Shown: positions 26,501-39,889, counted from the first letter of the stretch. The stretch: 64,000 nt of DNA from Corylus avellana (GCF_901000735.1 NC_081543.1:28914771-28978770), one strand, 5' to 3'. Program-made: numbers and translations. The notes: generated by a model from the letters alone, not told the origin.

Positions 26501-26928
26501 GTTCTTAGCCTTACTGGGCTTTCTTTATTTATCTTCTAGGGTTCTTGTAGGCTTCTAGCTCAGAAAGAAAACAACAAAGGAGTGGTGAGATTAAATCAAT
26601 CAATCAGTCACTCAATCAATCTTTCTGTTTCTTTTTATCCAAGCATTCTCGTGTAGGGTTTCTCAGATTTTCTCAGTCTATCTCTTATCTCCCTGAAATC
26701 TTCCACTAATTTGTTTCCTCTTTTTTGGTGGTTTCTCTGCTGATATTTCCTTAACCCTAAAATCCCTTTCTATTTTTAGAAACTGTATCTGGGTATTGCA
26801 CAGCAGTTCATCAACTTTGGTTTTAGATCCAGATTTTATCCGGTTTCAGTGATCAGAAAAATCTACCGTTTTCTTTTCTGGGTTTTTCCTGGAATCGGCT
26901 TTCTGCTTCTCTGGAGGTGCAGCAAGAA

Positions 26929-29900
26929 ATGGTGAGGGGAAAAACTCAGATTAAGCGCATAGAAAATGCAGCAAGCAGGCAAGTGGCTTTTTCCAAGCGA
27001 AGAAATGGGCTTCTTAAGAAGGCCTTTGAGTTATCAGTTCTTTGTGATGCAGAAGTTGCACTGATCGTTTTCTCTCCTAGAGGAAAGCTGTATGAGTTTG
27101 CCAGCTCCAGGTATGTTTTAGATCATTAATTCTTTGCTTTTTTCATTTCATCAATATTCAGTTGATAAATTCATGGATCTAGAAACTCATCTTGAGCATT
27201 TCTTTTTTCTCTTCAAATTTTCTGGTCAAATATACTCATCTTGACTACTATTGAACCTTCCTAAACTCTTTCTTTATGTTTAATTTTGAGTTATTTATAG
27301 AAACAAATAATAATGGTTTAATAACAACAATATAAGTTTGGCTGTATTCTGATTTCTCTGTATAATTAATCTCTTTTTTTTTTTTTTTTTTTTTTTTATT
27401 TTTATTATTATTCCTAATCAGACACTACCTAATTTTGTTCATGTGTTGATTTACCTGCTTGACCGATCATGGAGATTTTCCATTTTACTATTGCTCTATT
27501 CCCCCAATTTTTCATCTACTTATTTTCTTGGGCAAAGAGAGAGAGAGAGAGAGAGTTAAGGGCTGAGAATATATATTTTTGATTTGCATTTTTCATCCAA
27601 AATATATATATATAGCTTTGATCCTAGTCTATAAATGATGTAATTTGTTTATGCAAATGGTTCTTGATAACAGATGACTGACAAAATATATGGAATCTTT
27701 TTGATTATTATAGAGGTACTTCTGACTTCTGAGAAAAAATTTTCTGCTTCACGCTCTTACTGTACTGGTAATGTTCATTTTGTAAATAGTACGTCTGAAA
27801 AGTATTGGAGGCCTCTTTCTCCAACACTCTACCTATTGATTTAGGTTAACCTTGATGTTTGTGTTGTACTTGTTTCTTTTATTTTAACCACATAATTTAG
27901 TTAATATGGGTATATTAAATAATTAAATCAAGTGAACAAAAAGTTATGTAGATTCGTATCCTAATATTGCTATTAATTAATTATAATGGACCCATCTCTT
28001 TCTTTCAAGCCTTAAGACGTGTACAGAATATTTAAATGTATATGAGATTATGCATAGAGCTTAAACTGTTATGCTTCAGATCTCAAACTACTATAATTTT
28101 ATGCTTCATCATTCATCAAATCACAGGCTTGATTTGAAAAAAGAAAAGATTTACTAAGGCATTTAATGGGAAATAGATAATACTACTCAGATTTGCTCAT
28201 ACACCTTTCTGAGGATCGGTTTTGGAGCTAGAAGTGTCTACAAGTATTCTGTTGTTTTTTTCTATATTCATTTCATTCATGGTAATTTGGAAAGTTAAAT
28301 GCATGCACCTACATTCTTGATTGAGACTTTGACTAAAGTGATCATTATAGAGATTTGTCACTTCTTGCTGAAAAGTCAATTTGATTTTTGTTTACATGTT
28401 CTCTCTCTTTTTGTTCCTTCTGGTTTAGTACTATGTCTCAGAGTACCTTGCTCGGTACATGCACCTTGTCTTTTTATTACACTTTATTTCTCTATAAATA
28501 TTTCAAACAAGGTAATTTGATAGAAACAAAAAATGTAGTTGTATTGGGCATTACCAACAAAGGGCGTATCATTTATGGAGTCTGCTAAGAGTACACTTTG
28601 TTGCTTTCTTTGCTTCTACTTCTCTCATTTATTTCGTTAGAGAGAGAATCATTTATGGAGTCTACCAAGAGTACATTAATATATATGTTTGGATACTAAT
28701 CCAATTCAAAAGTTTAAGCTAATGGGTTTGAGTCCATTTATATATATTAAGCATGCAGCCTGTAGGAAGATATTATGGAGTTTTAGGAAAACATAATAAA
28801 ATCAATTAGTCAATTTAATCCTATGCTATATGTTGAATGCATAAAAATCTGCGTTTCCCTAATCTACACAAACATAATATTTAGAAGGTAGCAAAAATGC
28901 ATTTCGAGCACATTGCAAGTCCATTCCTTCTAAGCAACCAAAAGCTTGAGGCTGTTTATTAAGATACCAGCAACATAAAACCCCTTTACAAGAAAATGCT
29001 TATTACAAACAGAGATTTCTCCTACCAAAATTAAAGAAAAACCCAATGACCCAAGGGCACAACTAAATGTTTATTGAAAGGTTGTAGTAGTTTTCTTTTA
29101 TAATGATGAAAATCCAGATGATGGCCATGTGACTTTGGACAAGTTTGTTGCATGGGTTGTTAATTTGTCTAGCATTACTAACTTTTGTGTTCACTTTTAG
29201 GGGAAACTTTACAAAACTTTCATGAATTTTCACGCGTTTTGAAATTACCTCCCTAAAGTTCAAAAATTCTAAATTTAAGGTATCGAACTTTCAATTTTTT
29301 GCAATGTCCCCTCTTCATTAGGATTTTTTGGTTAAATATTGTCAAAATTTCTAAAATACCTTTTTTATAATAAAATAATTGCAAAGATTTAGGCATAGGT
29401 ATTTTTGCAAATTTTGTTAAATCCTGACCAATGCCTGAATCTTTGCAATTTTTTATTATAAAAAATATGAGTATTTCAAGAATTTTGACAAGATTTAACT
29501 GAAAATTCTAATGGAGGGATGACATTGCAAAAAATTGAAAGTTTGATACGCTAAAGTAAGATTTTTTTAACTTTGGGCGGTAATTGTAAAAGTGGTGAAA
29601 GTTCAGGATAGTTAAGTGAAGTTTTCCCTTTCTTTTTAATATCGGACCTACTTTTAATTGCTTATCAAAACATATGCAAAGATGGTGGAAGAGGAGAATC
29701 ATATCAAATTGTAAATCAAATTAGTGTATATAATTTATCAACTGTACTTTCATTAGGAAAATCATTGGGGTATTACATCTTTTACTAAAATTTTCTTACA
29801 AAATCACGTGCCAGTCGTCATTTTATGGGAATTAGTGTCATGTGAACTGCCGTGTAACAACTCCCATTTTAGAGGCAAATGTGATAAGTGTCACGTATAC

Positions 29901-32819
29901 TACCATGTCAATTTATAAATGTGCATGGTAAGTGTCAGGTGGCCATACACATTTTACTTGCTTATGAAGTAAGTGCCACATGGATTGTCATGGCAACTTG
30001 TAAATGAATTGTAGTAAAAGCTGTAGTACTCCTAACAATGCTGATCTTATTAACAATAAGTGATTTATTTGAGATTTGCTTTTATATTGTTTTCTCCTAT
30101 AAGTGAATGCATCTATTTATGAAAAATGTTATATACCATACTTTTATCCCACTTTACCGATGCGTAATCATCTATTTTAAAAATCGAAAAGATATAAAGG
30201 GTGATTGACAGTACCACATCAACAAAGTGGGATAAAAGTATGGTGTATAGCATTGCTCTTTAATTATTTATAAAAAAATAAAAAATAAATAAAAAAATAA
30301 AAATAATTAATCTTCCCCATGGTGTGAACTTGCTAATCTTCATATTTAAATTTCATTTTACTTGAAACTAGATTAACTAAAATGTAAGTTTAAAATTTGC
30401 AATTCTTGATCAAAGTGGCCAGCTAGCTATCATCAGTTTCTAAATCTTAAATCACCATAAGATTTTCATCATGGTTAGAAATACTTTCACTAGCCAGCCA
30501 GTCAATCACAGCCCTCAATATCATGATATCGCTGGGTTTTCATCGTAGACCTGTCACTCTTACTTAATTAGGAGCAAATAGGCTGCATGCCTCCATCATG
30601 TAAGTATCGGAGCACTAAGTTTGACTAATCATTATTTATCTCAAAAGTATAAATTAAGAGGAAAAGGCTAAGTTTGTTTAACTATTATTTTTCTCAAAAG
30701 TATAAATTAAGACGAAAATGTTAATTTAATATATAAGTTAATTAATATTTTAACTTTTCATTTCACATGTGAGTTCAAACTTCCCAAATGAAACTCAACA
30801 CGTAAAAATATTTAATTAAAATTGAAAGTAAATAACGGAAACAATGTTCGAACTCAACACTTAACAAAGTTTTGGAAATATTCAGAATAAACCTTTTAGC
30901 CTTAACAAGAAAGTTTTGAAAAGCATTATTCAAAACTTTTTTGCTTTTTGTTTGGATGAATAACCACTAGAATAATTGACCTATCATAAAATGCTGACAT
31001 GTAGTAATAATTTAAGAAATGATTGTGATAGTAGTTTGAAAGTAAAGTACTGTTTTAGAACAAAGATTTACTCGATTTTCATAAAATGATACTTCATGCT
31101 TATTTACATGTTACTTGAAACTCAGAATGCAATTTCCTTCATTCTACATCCAAATTTGGTGCTATGTTAATAAAAAAGAGAGGTCTGCACCTTTGGAATG
31201 AGTTTCTATTTTATTCTTAAAGCTTTTGCTTTTGATAATTTTAACCCAAAAACTCGATGTGAACCATTTATTATGATTGAAATAATTAGGAAGATTATAA
31301 ACAATTGTTGATTTGTGATCTTTCTGACACGATCATATATTATCCGCATGTATGTCGTCATAGCTGCATGAAACTTGTTAACATGTATATATGTGTGTGT
31401 ACTAATGAAAGTTGTTTTGATCGGGAAATGCTCCATTCTTCAGTATAAGCAAGACGATAGAACGCTATCAGAAGAGAGCCAAGGATCTGGGGCTCGGCAG
31501 CAAATCTCAAGAAACCACCCAGGTTTGCCCTCCATTTGCATTTGCTAGATCGAGGAGATAATTAACCTTTAGCTTGCAACACAAAAGTATAAATCTCTTT
31601 AATTCTTCAGAAAAAGGGCATTATAATACTTTAAAGATCTCTTCTAAATTGCTGGAGTAGTTGTAGCTAGCCTTTGTCATCATGGCAAATTCTTCATAAA
31701 TTTCTGTAGCACACTTCATATCCCCTCACACATTCAAGTGTTTGCATAATGCCACCATAACCAAGCTGTTTATAGTAGTTTATGGGTTTACCCCTTCATT
31801 CCAATATCCAAATTTGCCTTGGTTTTTTCCATGAGAATTTGAGGGCAGAATTAAAGTAGATGATATATTAATGTTTTAATTTGTTTAATGTTTTCGGCAC
31901 TCTATTATACGTGGATGATATGAGTGGTTGCAATTAAAGAACCTTCATATCATCCACATAAAAGAGTGCTTAAAACCTTCATATGAGCGATGTCTAATCA
32001 ACTTTAAATTCAAATATGCCAAAATAGAGAGAAAACAAAATGTTAAAAAAAAAAAAAAAATCACATCAATTATATATGATAATTGTACGTGATTCTCTTC
32101 CAGACTTCCAGTGAATAAAATATCTGTACTAAACTTTTCAACAATTTCTTTCTGCATGCACACAACCAAATAATCTGCAAGAAGATCAAAATCTCGTTTA
32201 TTTCTAAGTCTTATCTTCACAATGTCCATAGCTATCTTAGAAATTGCAAAAGAAACCGAAAGATCAAATTACACTAATTATTCTATCAATCAGATAATAA
32301 ACTTTTAATTCTCTAGTTTCCAACACTGCTCCACTTCTAAAAGAACTATAGATAGTTTTGTAAATATATGGATTATGAGGTACGCCATGCTAATGGTTTT
32401 ATACAAGAGTATTGCTAGGGTATTACAACTTTACTATAAGTCTTTTACAAATTGACATGATAATTCACTTAACACTTACCACGTTAGTTACTAAACAATT
32501 AAATTTGAATGTCAAATTGTGCTGCTTAATTTTTTGACCCATGTTATGTCATATGGCACTCATGTGGATCGCCACGTGTTTATAAATAGATTGTAGTAAA
32601 AGTTGTTGTATCTTGAGCATTTTCCTTTATAATATTGAAAAATTAATTGAAATTCTTCCTATTCAGAGAATCTTGAGCATATAATACTGTATGCATTTTT
32701 TAATTGACCCATGGTTTTGCCATTGACATGGAAGTGCAAATGATGGTGTACAATTGAAAAACGCCTGTGATGGCTATCCAAGAAATATAGGCTTTGTTTG
32801 TTTAAATAATTCTCCTTCT

Positions 32820-32858
<39 letters not shown>

Positions 32859-34182
32859 AATAAAAACATTTATAAATAACTCAAAACATATTGACAAACG
32901 GAGCCATAATCTTTGCAGATAATGGTGTTAAAGAAACTGTATAATTATATGATGATGCTAGGAAAAATGATATTCAGTTCTGGTTATTGGTTTTGCATGC
33001 AGCATCCGAAGGACGACGCTTTAAGCTTGGCAAAGAAAATCGAGCTTCTTGATGCATCTAAACGGTTTGTGAAAATCAGCATTAAGGGCCTTAATTAATT
33101 TATAGCTTATTTTGTTGATCACAATTACGAAGATCTGTTTGTACTTGGAAACTTGAATATATTGCAGAAAACTCTTGGGAGATGGTCTGGAATTATGCTC
33201 AATTGATGAGCTTCAGCAGGTAGAGAACCAGTTGGAGCGAGGCCTTATTAAAATTAGGGAAAGAAAGGTAAATATTATATCCATCTTCAAATATATTATG
33301 AATAACTTTTGATTAGCAAAGTTTTCATTCAAATTGAGTTGCAGAAAATTCTTAGTTTAATAGATCGGATTAAAAGAATTTTCTCCAACCCAGAATCAAA
33401 TTATAGTTCTGCCCCCGCCCCCGCCCGGCATGTTTGATGACATTTTTATGATATTGTTAAAGCTTACTCCTCTACGTATTGCTAAGCAAATCTTTGCGTG
33501 CATGCTCAGAATCAATTATTCAGGGAGCACATTGAGCAGCTAAGGAAGCAGGTAAAGATGTAATATTAGTAATCTATGTTTTGTACTCCACAATTAAGTT
33601 GATTATTGTTGTTGACATTTTCTGTTGGCTTTATTCAGGAGAGATGCCTGCTGGAAGAGAATATTAAGTTACGTGGGAAGGTAACCTCTTTCACCCTACT
33701 TTCCCTTTTAACTTCAATTTCATTGACGGAAAATCTACAGCTTTTACTACAAAGTTATTTACAGACTAATTAGATAATTTATAATTCTGAGACAGTATTA
33801 ATACATAAGGATTGGGTTATCCTAATAACAAAAACTAGTTGAAATAGTGTAATATCAAGTCTAAAAAATGTACGCGCATGGTACGTGTTTGAGATTCCGT
33901 CTATTTTGACGATATGGGCTAATAGATGACGTGGTAGTTGAAGAGGGTTGAGTGTGATAGGTGACAGTTTGTAGGAACAATCTGTAAATAAGTGGTAATT
34001 GAAGGAGATTATTAAGTGTAATTAACTCAAGAATTTTGTATGAGTTGTAATAAATATTGTAAAATTGATATGTGCAGTGTGGCATGCCACTACCACTCCC
34101 TTCAAGTGAACAGCAAGAAGTGCTTCATGGAGGAAGTGTGGAGGTGGAAACAGAATTGTTCATAGGGCCACCCAAAAGATGA
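26929..34182 (+). CDS. AGL19: Type II MADS-box factor, SOC1/AGL14/AGL19 (TM3) group
   Basis: DNA-binding transcription factor expected to act in flowering or root development. Seven coding exons: 26929-27110, 31444-31522, 33003-33064, 33168-33267, 33510-33551, 33639-33680 and 34078-34182. They give 612 nt, or 203 residues, and the exon sizes are those of MIKC genes. The MADS domain (residues 1-60) begins [19 protein letters not shown]. The I region reads [18 protein letters not shown], and the K domain covers about residues 88-170 ([32 protein letters not shown]). The C-terminal SOC1-type motif reads [12 protein letters not shown], and the GPP variant together with the neighbours favours AGL19/AGL14 over SOC1 itself. 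Intron 1 is 4.3 kb and carries several MITE/foldback insertions. Residue 20 is Ala where RQVTFSKRR is usual. The start is the canonical ATG; the frame extends upstream only by a non-ATG codon. Confidence 0.95.
29195..29635. mobile_element. Foldback (MULE-like) element in MADS intron 1
   Basis: Long imperfect inverted repeats: the left arm has ACTTTCATGAATTTTCACGC, AAGTTCAAAAATT and CAATTTTTTGCAATGTC, and the right arm carries their reverse complements (GACATTGCAAAAAATTG, GGTGAAAGTTCAGGATAG). It is related to the element at 39890-40250. There is no coding capacity. Confidence 0.55.
29745..30050. mobile_element. MITE-like insertion in MADS intron 1
   Basis: The start GGTATTACATCTTTTACTAA and the end GTAGTAAAAGCTGTAGTACT are roughly inverted copies. 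Inside are several (G/T)CCACGTG-type and GTGTCA-type blocks. A sister copy in intron 2 (32405-32630) has GGTATTACAACTTTACTATA and GTAGTAAAAGTTGTTGTATC ends. Confidence 0.5.
30125..30255. mobile_element. Small MITE in MADS intron 1
   Basis: Inverted ends of about 38 bases: ATACCATACTTTTATCCCAC on the left and GTGGGATAAAAGTATGGTGT on the right, with AATG(T/C)TATA(T/C)ACC outermost. The element is about 130 bp and non-coding. Confidence 0.7.
32405..32630. mobile_element. MITE-like insertion in MADS intron 2
   Basis: Inverted ends are GGTATTACAACTTTACTATA and the reverse-complementary TAGTAAAAGTTGTTGTATC region. It belongs to the same family as 29745-30050 and contains CCACGTG near 32573. Confidence 0.5.
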
Positions 34183-34549
34183 AGTTGATTGGATTGTAAA
34201 TCTAGTTTACCTTTGAAAGTTGAAACCTACACCAATTAGAGACTTCAATACAATAGTCATGAATGAATTGAAGCCTAATAAATTGTGTGGAATCTAAGTG
34301 CTCTGAGAAAAAGGAACTTGGGCCATATATAAATATATATATATATATATATATGAATATTGACATGTTGTTGCTTGTCTTGCCAAACTACTAGTGTAGA
34401 AGAGCAGAAGGAGGGAATGCTTTTTGTTTAAGTAATCTTTTTCTCCATTACTTTCTGGTTGAACTAGTGCGTATGTCTAATGTCTATGTAATTTTATGGA
34501 CATTATATTTGTTAACCTACTTTGTTTTCTGTATTATTTTTGTTAATAG

Positions 34550-34730
34550 TAATGCTATAGACTATACTCTCATCACACTCCCATTTTATTGGGTTGATGT
34601 AGTAATAATGTAATATCTATCAGTCCTTAGATTTTTTATTTTATTTTATATTTTTTTAACAATGCTTGATCTACGGGTTGATGGACATTACCTCATCAGC
34701 CCCCAATGGGATAGTATATATCATTTTTTT
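34550..34730. mobile_element. MITE downstream of the MADS gene
   Basis: The left part TAATGCTATAGACTATACTC and the right part GGGATAGTATATATCATT are imperfect inverted repeats, with inverted CATTTTATTGGGTTGATG / CATCAGCCCCCAATGGG blocks inside. It is non-coding. Confidence 0.5.
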
Positions 34731-34736
34731 TGTATA

Positions 34737-34875
34737 GTAATGCTACATACTACACAAACATCCTACAAATATTCTACAAATGTGATGTGACAAAGACTAG
34801 TAGCTTTTGGAATTTTTTTTTTTCGTTAGCAACATCAACTTCGAAGGATGTTCGTGTAGTATATAACATTACTTA
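34737..34875. mobile_element. Second MITE, adjacent
   Basis: AGTAATGCTACATACTACAC at the left is mirrored by GTGTAGTATATAACATTACT at the right, followed inwards by AAACATCCT / AGGATGTTC. The element is about 138 bp, non-coding, and lies directly beside the previous MITE. Confidence 0.65.
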
Positions 34876-35880
34876 TTATTATTATTATTATTATTAGTTT
34901 GAAGTTCTCTCTTCTCAAATACGTTAATAAATAACTTTTTTTTTAAAAAAAAAGCCTTAATTTGTATTCCTACTTTGTTGTATGAACATTTTGACAAAAC
35001 ATGAATACCTCGTTCAGTAACTTAAAAAGAAACCTGTTTCAATAAAAAATTATGTAGTATTACATCACAAATGCATACTATTTTCTTGCAGCGTGTGAGT
35101 TTCTTTAAGGAATTAAGGATGGTGTTAAGTATGCAAGACAGCAGGAGAAGCTTTTGATGGTCCATGCTCTAGGAGGATAGTGTCTATAGAATATAACTAG
35201 TCGCTTTTAATCATTATACTAATCATGATTCATGAACAATCAAATCAATCCTATGCACTACATTCTTCCATTCCCTAAAATCACCATAAAGGTTATTAGA
35301 GTTTAGCCTTCGTATTTTGGATTTCTTTTCTTGTTTTCGGTTCTAATTGATATATATATATATATATATATATTAAACAAAGGTTATTTTTATTTTTTGT
35401 AAAGTTTATGATATTGGCAACCAATATAAATTTATTTAAACAAAATCCTGTGATTAAAAAAAAAAAAAAACTATGCAGTCTCTACTTTGTTTTAAAAAAG
35501 GAAAATTTAAATTTAGTTTTTTAAGATTTCATGAAATTTCAATTTAGTTTCTATGTTTTTAAATTCCGACAATTAGGTTCTTGATTTTTCTCAGGTTTCA
35601 AATAGGTTATTCTATTAATCTATCATCCAATCAATTAACAATATATTACGTCAAACCAATCAATTAATGCTACGTGATTCTTCTTTAATACACGACATTC
35701 GTCGAAACAAGACGTAAGTCATTTCGATGCTTAGGCCAGTCAAAATCATAGAAAAATATCTTTAGAAAGATGCATATTTTTCTTCTTGTTGTTGGTAGTA
35801 GCACGATGACCTAAAAGTTAGGCAACTTGGAGGAACCTTGATTTTTCTTTTCAAATTTCAGGACGACAAGGAAGTGTGTT

Positions 35881-37745
35881 AGAGTGGAAATACTGAATAA
35901 ACTACAAAAACGTCTCTATTGAATCACACCAATTGGTGCAAGAAAAGTGTTTTTTTTTTTTTTTTCTTCACATAATACAAGAAAGAAATGGTATTCGAAT
36001 TTTTTTGGCGAGTCTTAAAGTTGTTTGATAACAATTTGATAAGATGTCGACTTTTTTTTTTTTTTTTTTTTTAAGAGAAATGAAAAAAAAAGGTCAGAAA
36101 TTGTCGCGAAAAGGGAGTTATTAGTAATTTTATTTTCAGCAATAATTAAGGGAGTATTTACGAGTAACCAACGTTTTGATTCTCTCAGTCTATCTCATAA
36201 AATATGTGAAAAACCGTGTAAAAAAAAAAATAAAATTACAACGATAAATATATATATATACAAACTGCATTTGGGTTTTTGAAGAGATCTCGTGAGTTAA
36301 GGTCCTTGAAGAAACAGAGAGGAAATGAGCGAGACATCTTAAAAAAATTAGTAAAAATATATGTTATACTAATGAAAAATTATAAGATTTATTAAATTAC
36401 TTTAATATATATATGAACCATATGAAGGAAAGTTGTGTGTGTGATGATACTACAAGTCTCACGTAACAGTGTAAATCCTATTGAGAATGGGCTCTATAAA
36501 TAATATGAAGGTAAGTTATGAATACGTATAAGATTTTCACTAACATAATTTTTGTATTATTATGTGTATTATAAAGATTTTCACTAACTATTATGTGAAA
36601 GCATCTCCACCAGCTCTTTCAAAATGGCCATATAGTTATATTTAGCATTTTCCCTGAAAGTTTTCATCCATTTTACTATACAGTAGACTTTCATAGCCCT
36701 CTCTCTCCTCTCTCCTCTCTCTCTCTCTCTCTCTCTCCCTCTTATCCCTCTCGCCCTTCACTGAACATCCACCATCTCTTGAAGCCACCAAGCCGTCCGT
36801 TGCCCACCCACCGCCACCGAGGGAACGAGCACCTCCACCACCAAACTGACTCCGCCGCTGCACCTTTTCCATCTCCACCACCAAACTAGATCGTCTACAT
36901 CAACATTTACCGTAGAACAATACGCAAAACCCACATACCCAATTCAATTCCTTCACTCAAAACATACGCCCAAAATCAACAGACCCGATCGAAGAGCCAT
37001 CCCCAGCTTTACCTTGCTCTTCTCCAACACCATACAAGAGGACCCTTTTGACCCAAACCCACTTCCTCTGTTCAGATAGAAGGCCGTGAGTGAGAGTGAG
37101 AGAGAGAAAAGGCCAAGCTATACATGAATTTGGTTCCAAGCTCTGGTTCTATTCTAGAGAGAGAATATGGGTGCCTCCGTGAAGGAGAAAGGTGAGAAAA
37201 TAAAATAAAAAAATATTATTTAAAGGGGATATCAAATACTTATACGTTTAGTTAAATTTGTTATAACTAGTTTGTAACTTAAATATGTTAATACTTATAC
37301 ACTATAATTTATACTATTTATACTCAAACACATATATGACCAAGCTAACAAGTTAAATCGAACTCATTTAAGCTATGTTTCGTTTAATAATCTTGCATAA
37401 TTTGTATTTATGATCAAATTCTTTATTAAAGAAACAGAGACTGAATCGAGTTTATCCGAGCGAACTCAAACCTATTGACGAGGCTCGTGTTTTAATTAAC
37501 AACCCTAGTCTTGGTCCTTTTTTTTTTTATTTTTTATTTTTTATTTTTTTTAACTATTCTGTTTTGTTTTTCTGCCCGTCTCTCTGTCTCTCTTTTTTTT
37601 TGTTTGGTCTTTACTGTTTTCTATTTTGTTTTTCCTTATTAATTATTGGTCTTACTCCAATTTGTAATCCCTATAAGCTACTCGAGAGCGACAACTCTCT
37701 TGGAAGTAGATCACACAATACATGTGATGAATAGAAATATTTAGA
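35881..37745. repeat. Segmental duplication, copy 1
   Basis: Begins AGAGTGGAAATACTGAA and ends near GATGAATAGAAATATTTAGA. It is colinear with 38251-39525, sharing GTCTCTATTGAATCACACCA, GAGTAACCAACGTTTTGATT, TATCTCATAAAATATGTG, CATAATTTTTGTATTA and CTATAAGCTACTCGAGAGCG. Copy 1 carries about 620 extra bases (36601-37225) that start with the MITE-like GCATCTCCACCAGCTCTTTC and include a CT-rich tract at 36700-36745. No intact gene lies in either copy. Confidence 0.75.
36601..37225. mobile_element. Insertion inside duplication copy 1
   Basis: Absent from copy 2 at the corresponding point. The left end GCATCTCCACCAGCTCT is typical of Tourist/Harbinger-like MITEs, but I could not find the matching right end, so the element may be truncated or may carry captured sequence. 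The interior is GC-richer, with CT repeats and small open frames. Confidence 0.4.
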
Positions 37746-37857
37746 TATTAGATGGGGATTGATATTCTCTAAAATTTTCTTTAAAATTGAGATATTTAAA
37801 TTCATAAATCTCATCCATTCATCTCATCTACGCGTTTAAAATAAGCCAGAGATATGC

Positions 37858-38147
37858 TAGAATCTAATAAAAACTTCATATTTTACCCATAAAAGTTCAT
37901 GTGGCAAGATGGATCTGGATCTACTGAAATTCTTAGTGAAATTCTAGCTTCTGAAATTTTAGATCTAGGCCCTTCATTTTTCATCTAAGGGTTATTGTTT
38001 TGCCACGTGTTCTATTACTAATAAAATAATTGCCACATCATCTTCTTTTTGTTATGTCTTTTTCCCTCCACAAAAAAAGAAAATGATGTGACATCTTGCC
38101 ATGTGAACTTTTATGGGCAAAATGTGAAGTTTTTATTAGATTTTACC
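37858..38147. mobile_element. Foldback MITE between the duplication copies
   Basis: Left arm: GAATCTAATAAAAACTTCAT then CCCATAAAAGTTCATGTGGC. Right arm: GCCATGTGAACTTTTATGGG then GAAGTTTTTATTAGATTTTA. The arms pair over about 55 bases with few mismatches. It is non-coding. Confidence 0.7.
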
Positions 38148-38250
38148 ATTTCTCAATAAGCCATGTTTCAGCATTTAATGAGAAATATATTATATTAATA
38201 TATGAACCGGGGTACTCGATTTTTAAATGAGATGGTAAAGGCCCGAGCCA

Positions 38251-39525
38251 AGAGTGGAAATACTGAAAACTACAAAATCGTCTCTATTGAATCACACCAA
38301 TTGATGCAAGAAAAGGTTTTTTTTTTTTCCTCATAATACAAGAAAGAAATGATATTTGAATTTTTCTTTCGAGTCTTAAACTTTTTTGATAATAATTTGA
38401 TAAGATGTTGGCCTTTTTTTTTTTTTTTTTTTTTTTTAAGTTAAAAAAAAAAAAAGAAAAAAAAAGAGAAGAAGTTATTAGTAATTTAATCTTCATCATT
38501 AAGAGAGTATTTACGAGTAACCAATGTTTTGATTCTCTCAGACTCAGAGTCTATTTGGATGTGCGTTTAACACTAAAAAAATATGTTTGAAGAAAAAGTA
38601 TCTGTTTGGTAAGAGAAATTGAAAGCGCTTTTAAGGGTAAAAAAAAAAAAAAAGAAAAAAAAGAAGGCAAAAATGCACTTTTAGCACTTTTTGACTTGAA
38701 AGCTTTATTTCTCAAACATAATCCCAGAGATACTCTCGGTCTATCTCATAAAATATGTAAAAAACCGTGTAAAAAAAAATTAAAACGATATATATTTATA
38801 TGTACAAACTGCACTGGGTTTTTGAAGATTTCAATTTACAAGCAATGAATACTCTAAACGAGGTAATTAATCATTTGTCGCGGAGATCTTGTGACATGAT
38901 GATCAAGTCGCATCGCAGAGGTCCAATGACTAGAATAACCTTTTCCATATATATGCTACAAGTTTCTCTAGGGGTTAAAATAAACCATATGAAAAAAAAT
39001 AATAATAAAAAATAATTATGATTATGTATATTATGTATATGATTTCCATTGACATAATTTTTGTATTAACTATTATGTGAATGGTCACCAGAATTATGCT
39101 TACTCTGTTTCAAATACTTAAACATGTAGTTAACTTTATTATACTAGTTAGTAACATGGTACACTAGTACTTACACACTATGATCTTATATTGGCACAGA
39201 ATATTACTATCTACACTTACACTCGAGCTAACGAGTTAAATTAAACTCATGATTTGAGACATGTTTACAGTCATTAAATCGTTTAACAATCAAATATAAC
39301 TTTATGTTTACGATCAAATTATGTATTAAACAAATTGAAACCAAATCAAGTGAGCCCAAACTTGTTCGCGAGTGAGTGTTTTTATTTAACAACCCTTGGG
39401 TCATATCTTTTTGTTTTTTTTGTTTTTGCTTTTCTGCTTCCTCTCCTATAAGCTACTCGAGAGCGACAACTCCCTTCGAAGTAGATCACAAAATAAACGT
39501 GATGGATAGAAATATTTAAATATAT
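38251..39525. repeat. Segmental duplication, copy 2
   Basis: Head-to-tail partner of 35881-37745, displaced by about 2370 bases at its start. It contains a MITE insertion (about 38540-38735) between ATTCTCTCAG and TCTATCTCATAAAATATG, which are adjacent in copy 1. Confidence 0.75.
38540..38735. mobile_element. Decayed MITE inside duplication copy 2
   Basis: TATTTGGATGTGCGTTTAAC at the left and CTTTATTTCTCAAACATAAT at the right are the same family as 21633-21865. It is missing from duplication copy 1, so it probably inserted after the duplication. Confidence 0.6.
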
Positions 39526-39889
39526 GATTGTATCGTATTTTTCACAATAATTGCACGTTTCTCTACTTATTTTGGTCCAGCCATTGATGTTAAATAAGGT
39601 GTCGGTTCTGATTTTTTTTTAAAATTTTTTAATGAGGAACCTTACCAGGGACCCCAATCTTGTTTTTTTTTTGCAGATACTATAGGGATCAAATCCTTCA
39701 TCAAGTATCAAACCATAAAAAAAAAAAAATAAAAAAATAAATAAAAAATCTTTCATCCAGTACAATGTCACTGACCAGTGATAATTAATATGTTTGTTTG
39801 TTAGTGTTTTTGGATTAGTTTTTTTTTTTTTTTTGGTTAAAAAATGTAAGTGTTTGATGATGGAATTTAATGGGATATAATGTTTATTT

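Noticed and set aside
33405..33425. CCCCCGCCC run in a MADS intron
   Set aside because: A short low-complexity tract without partner sequence; no G-quadruplex spacing beyond the run itself.
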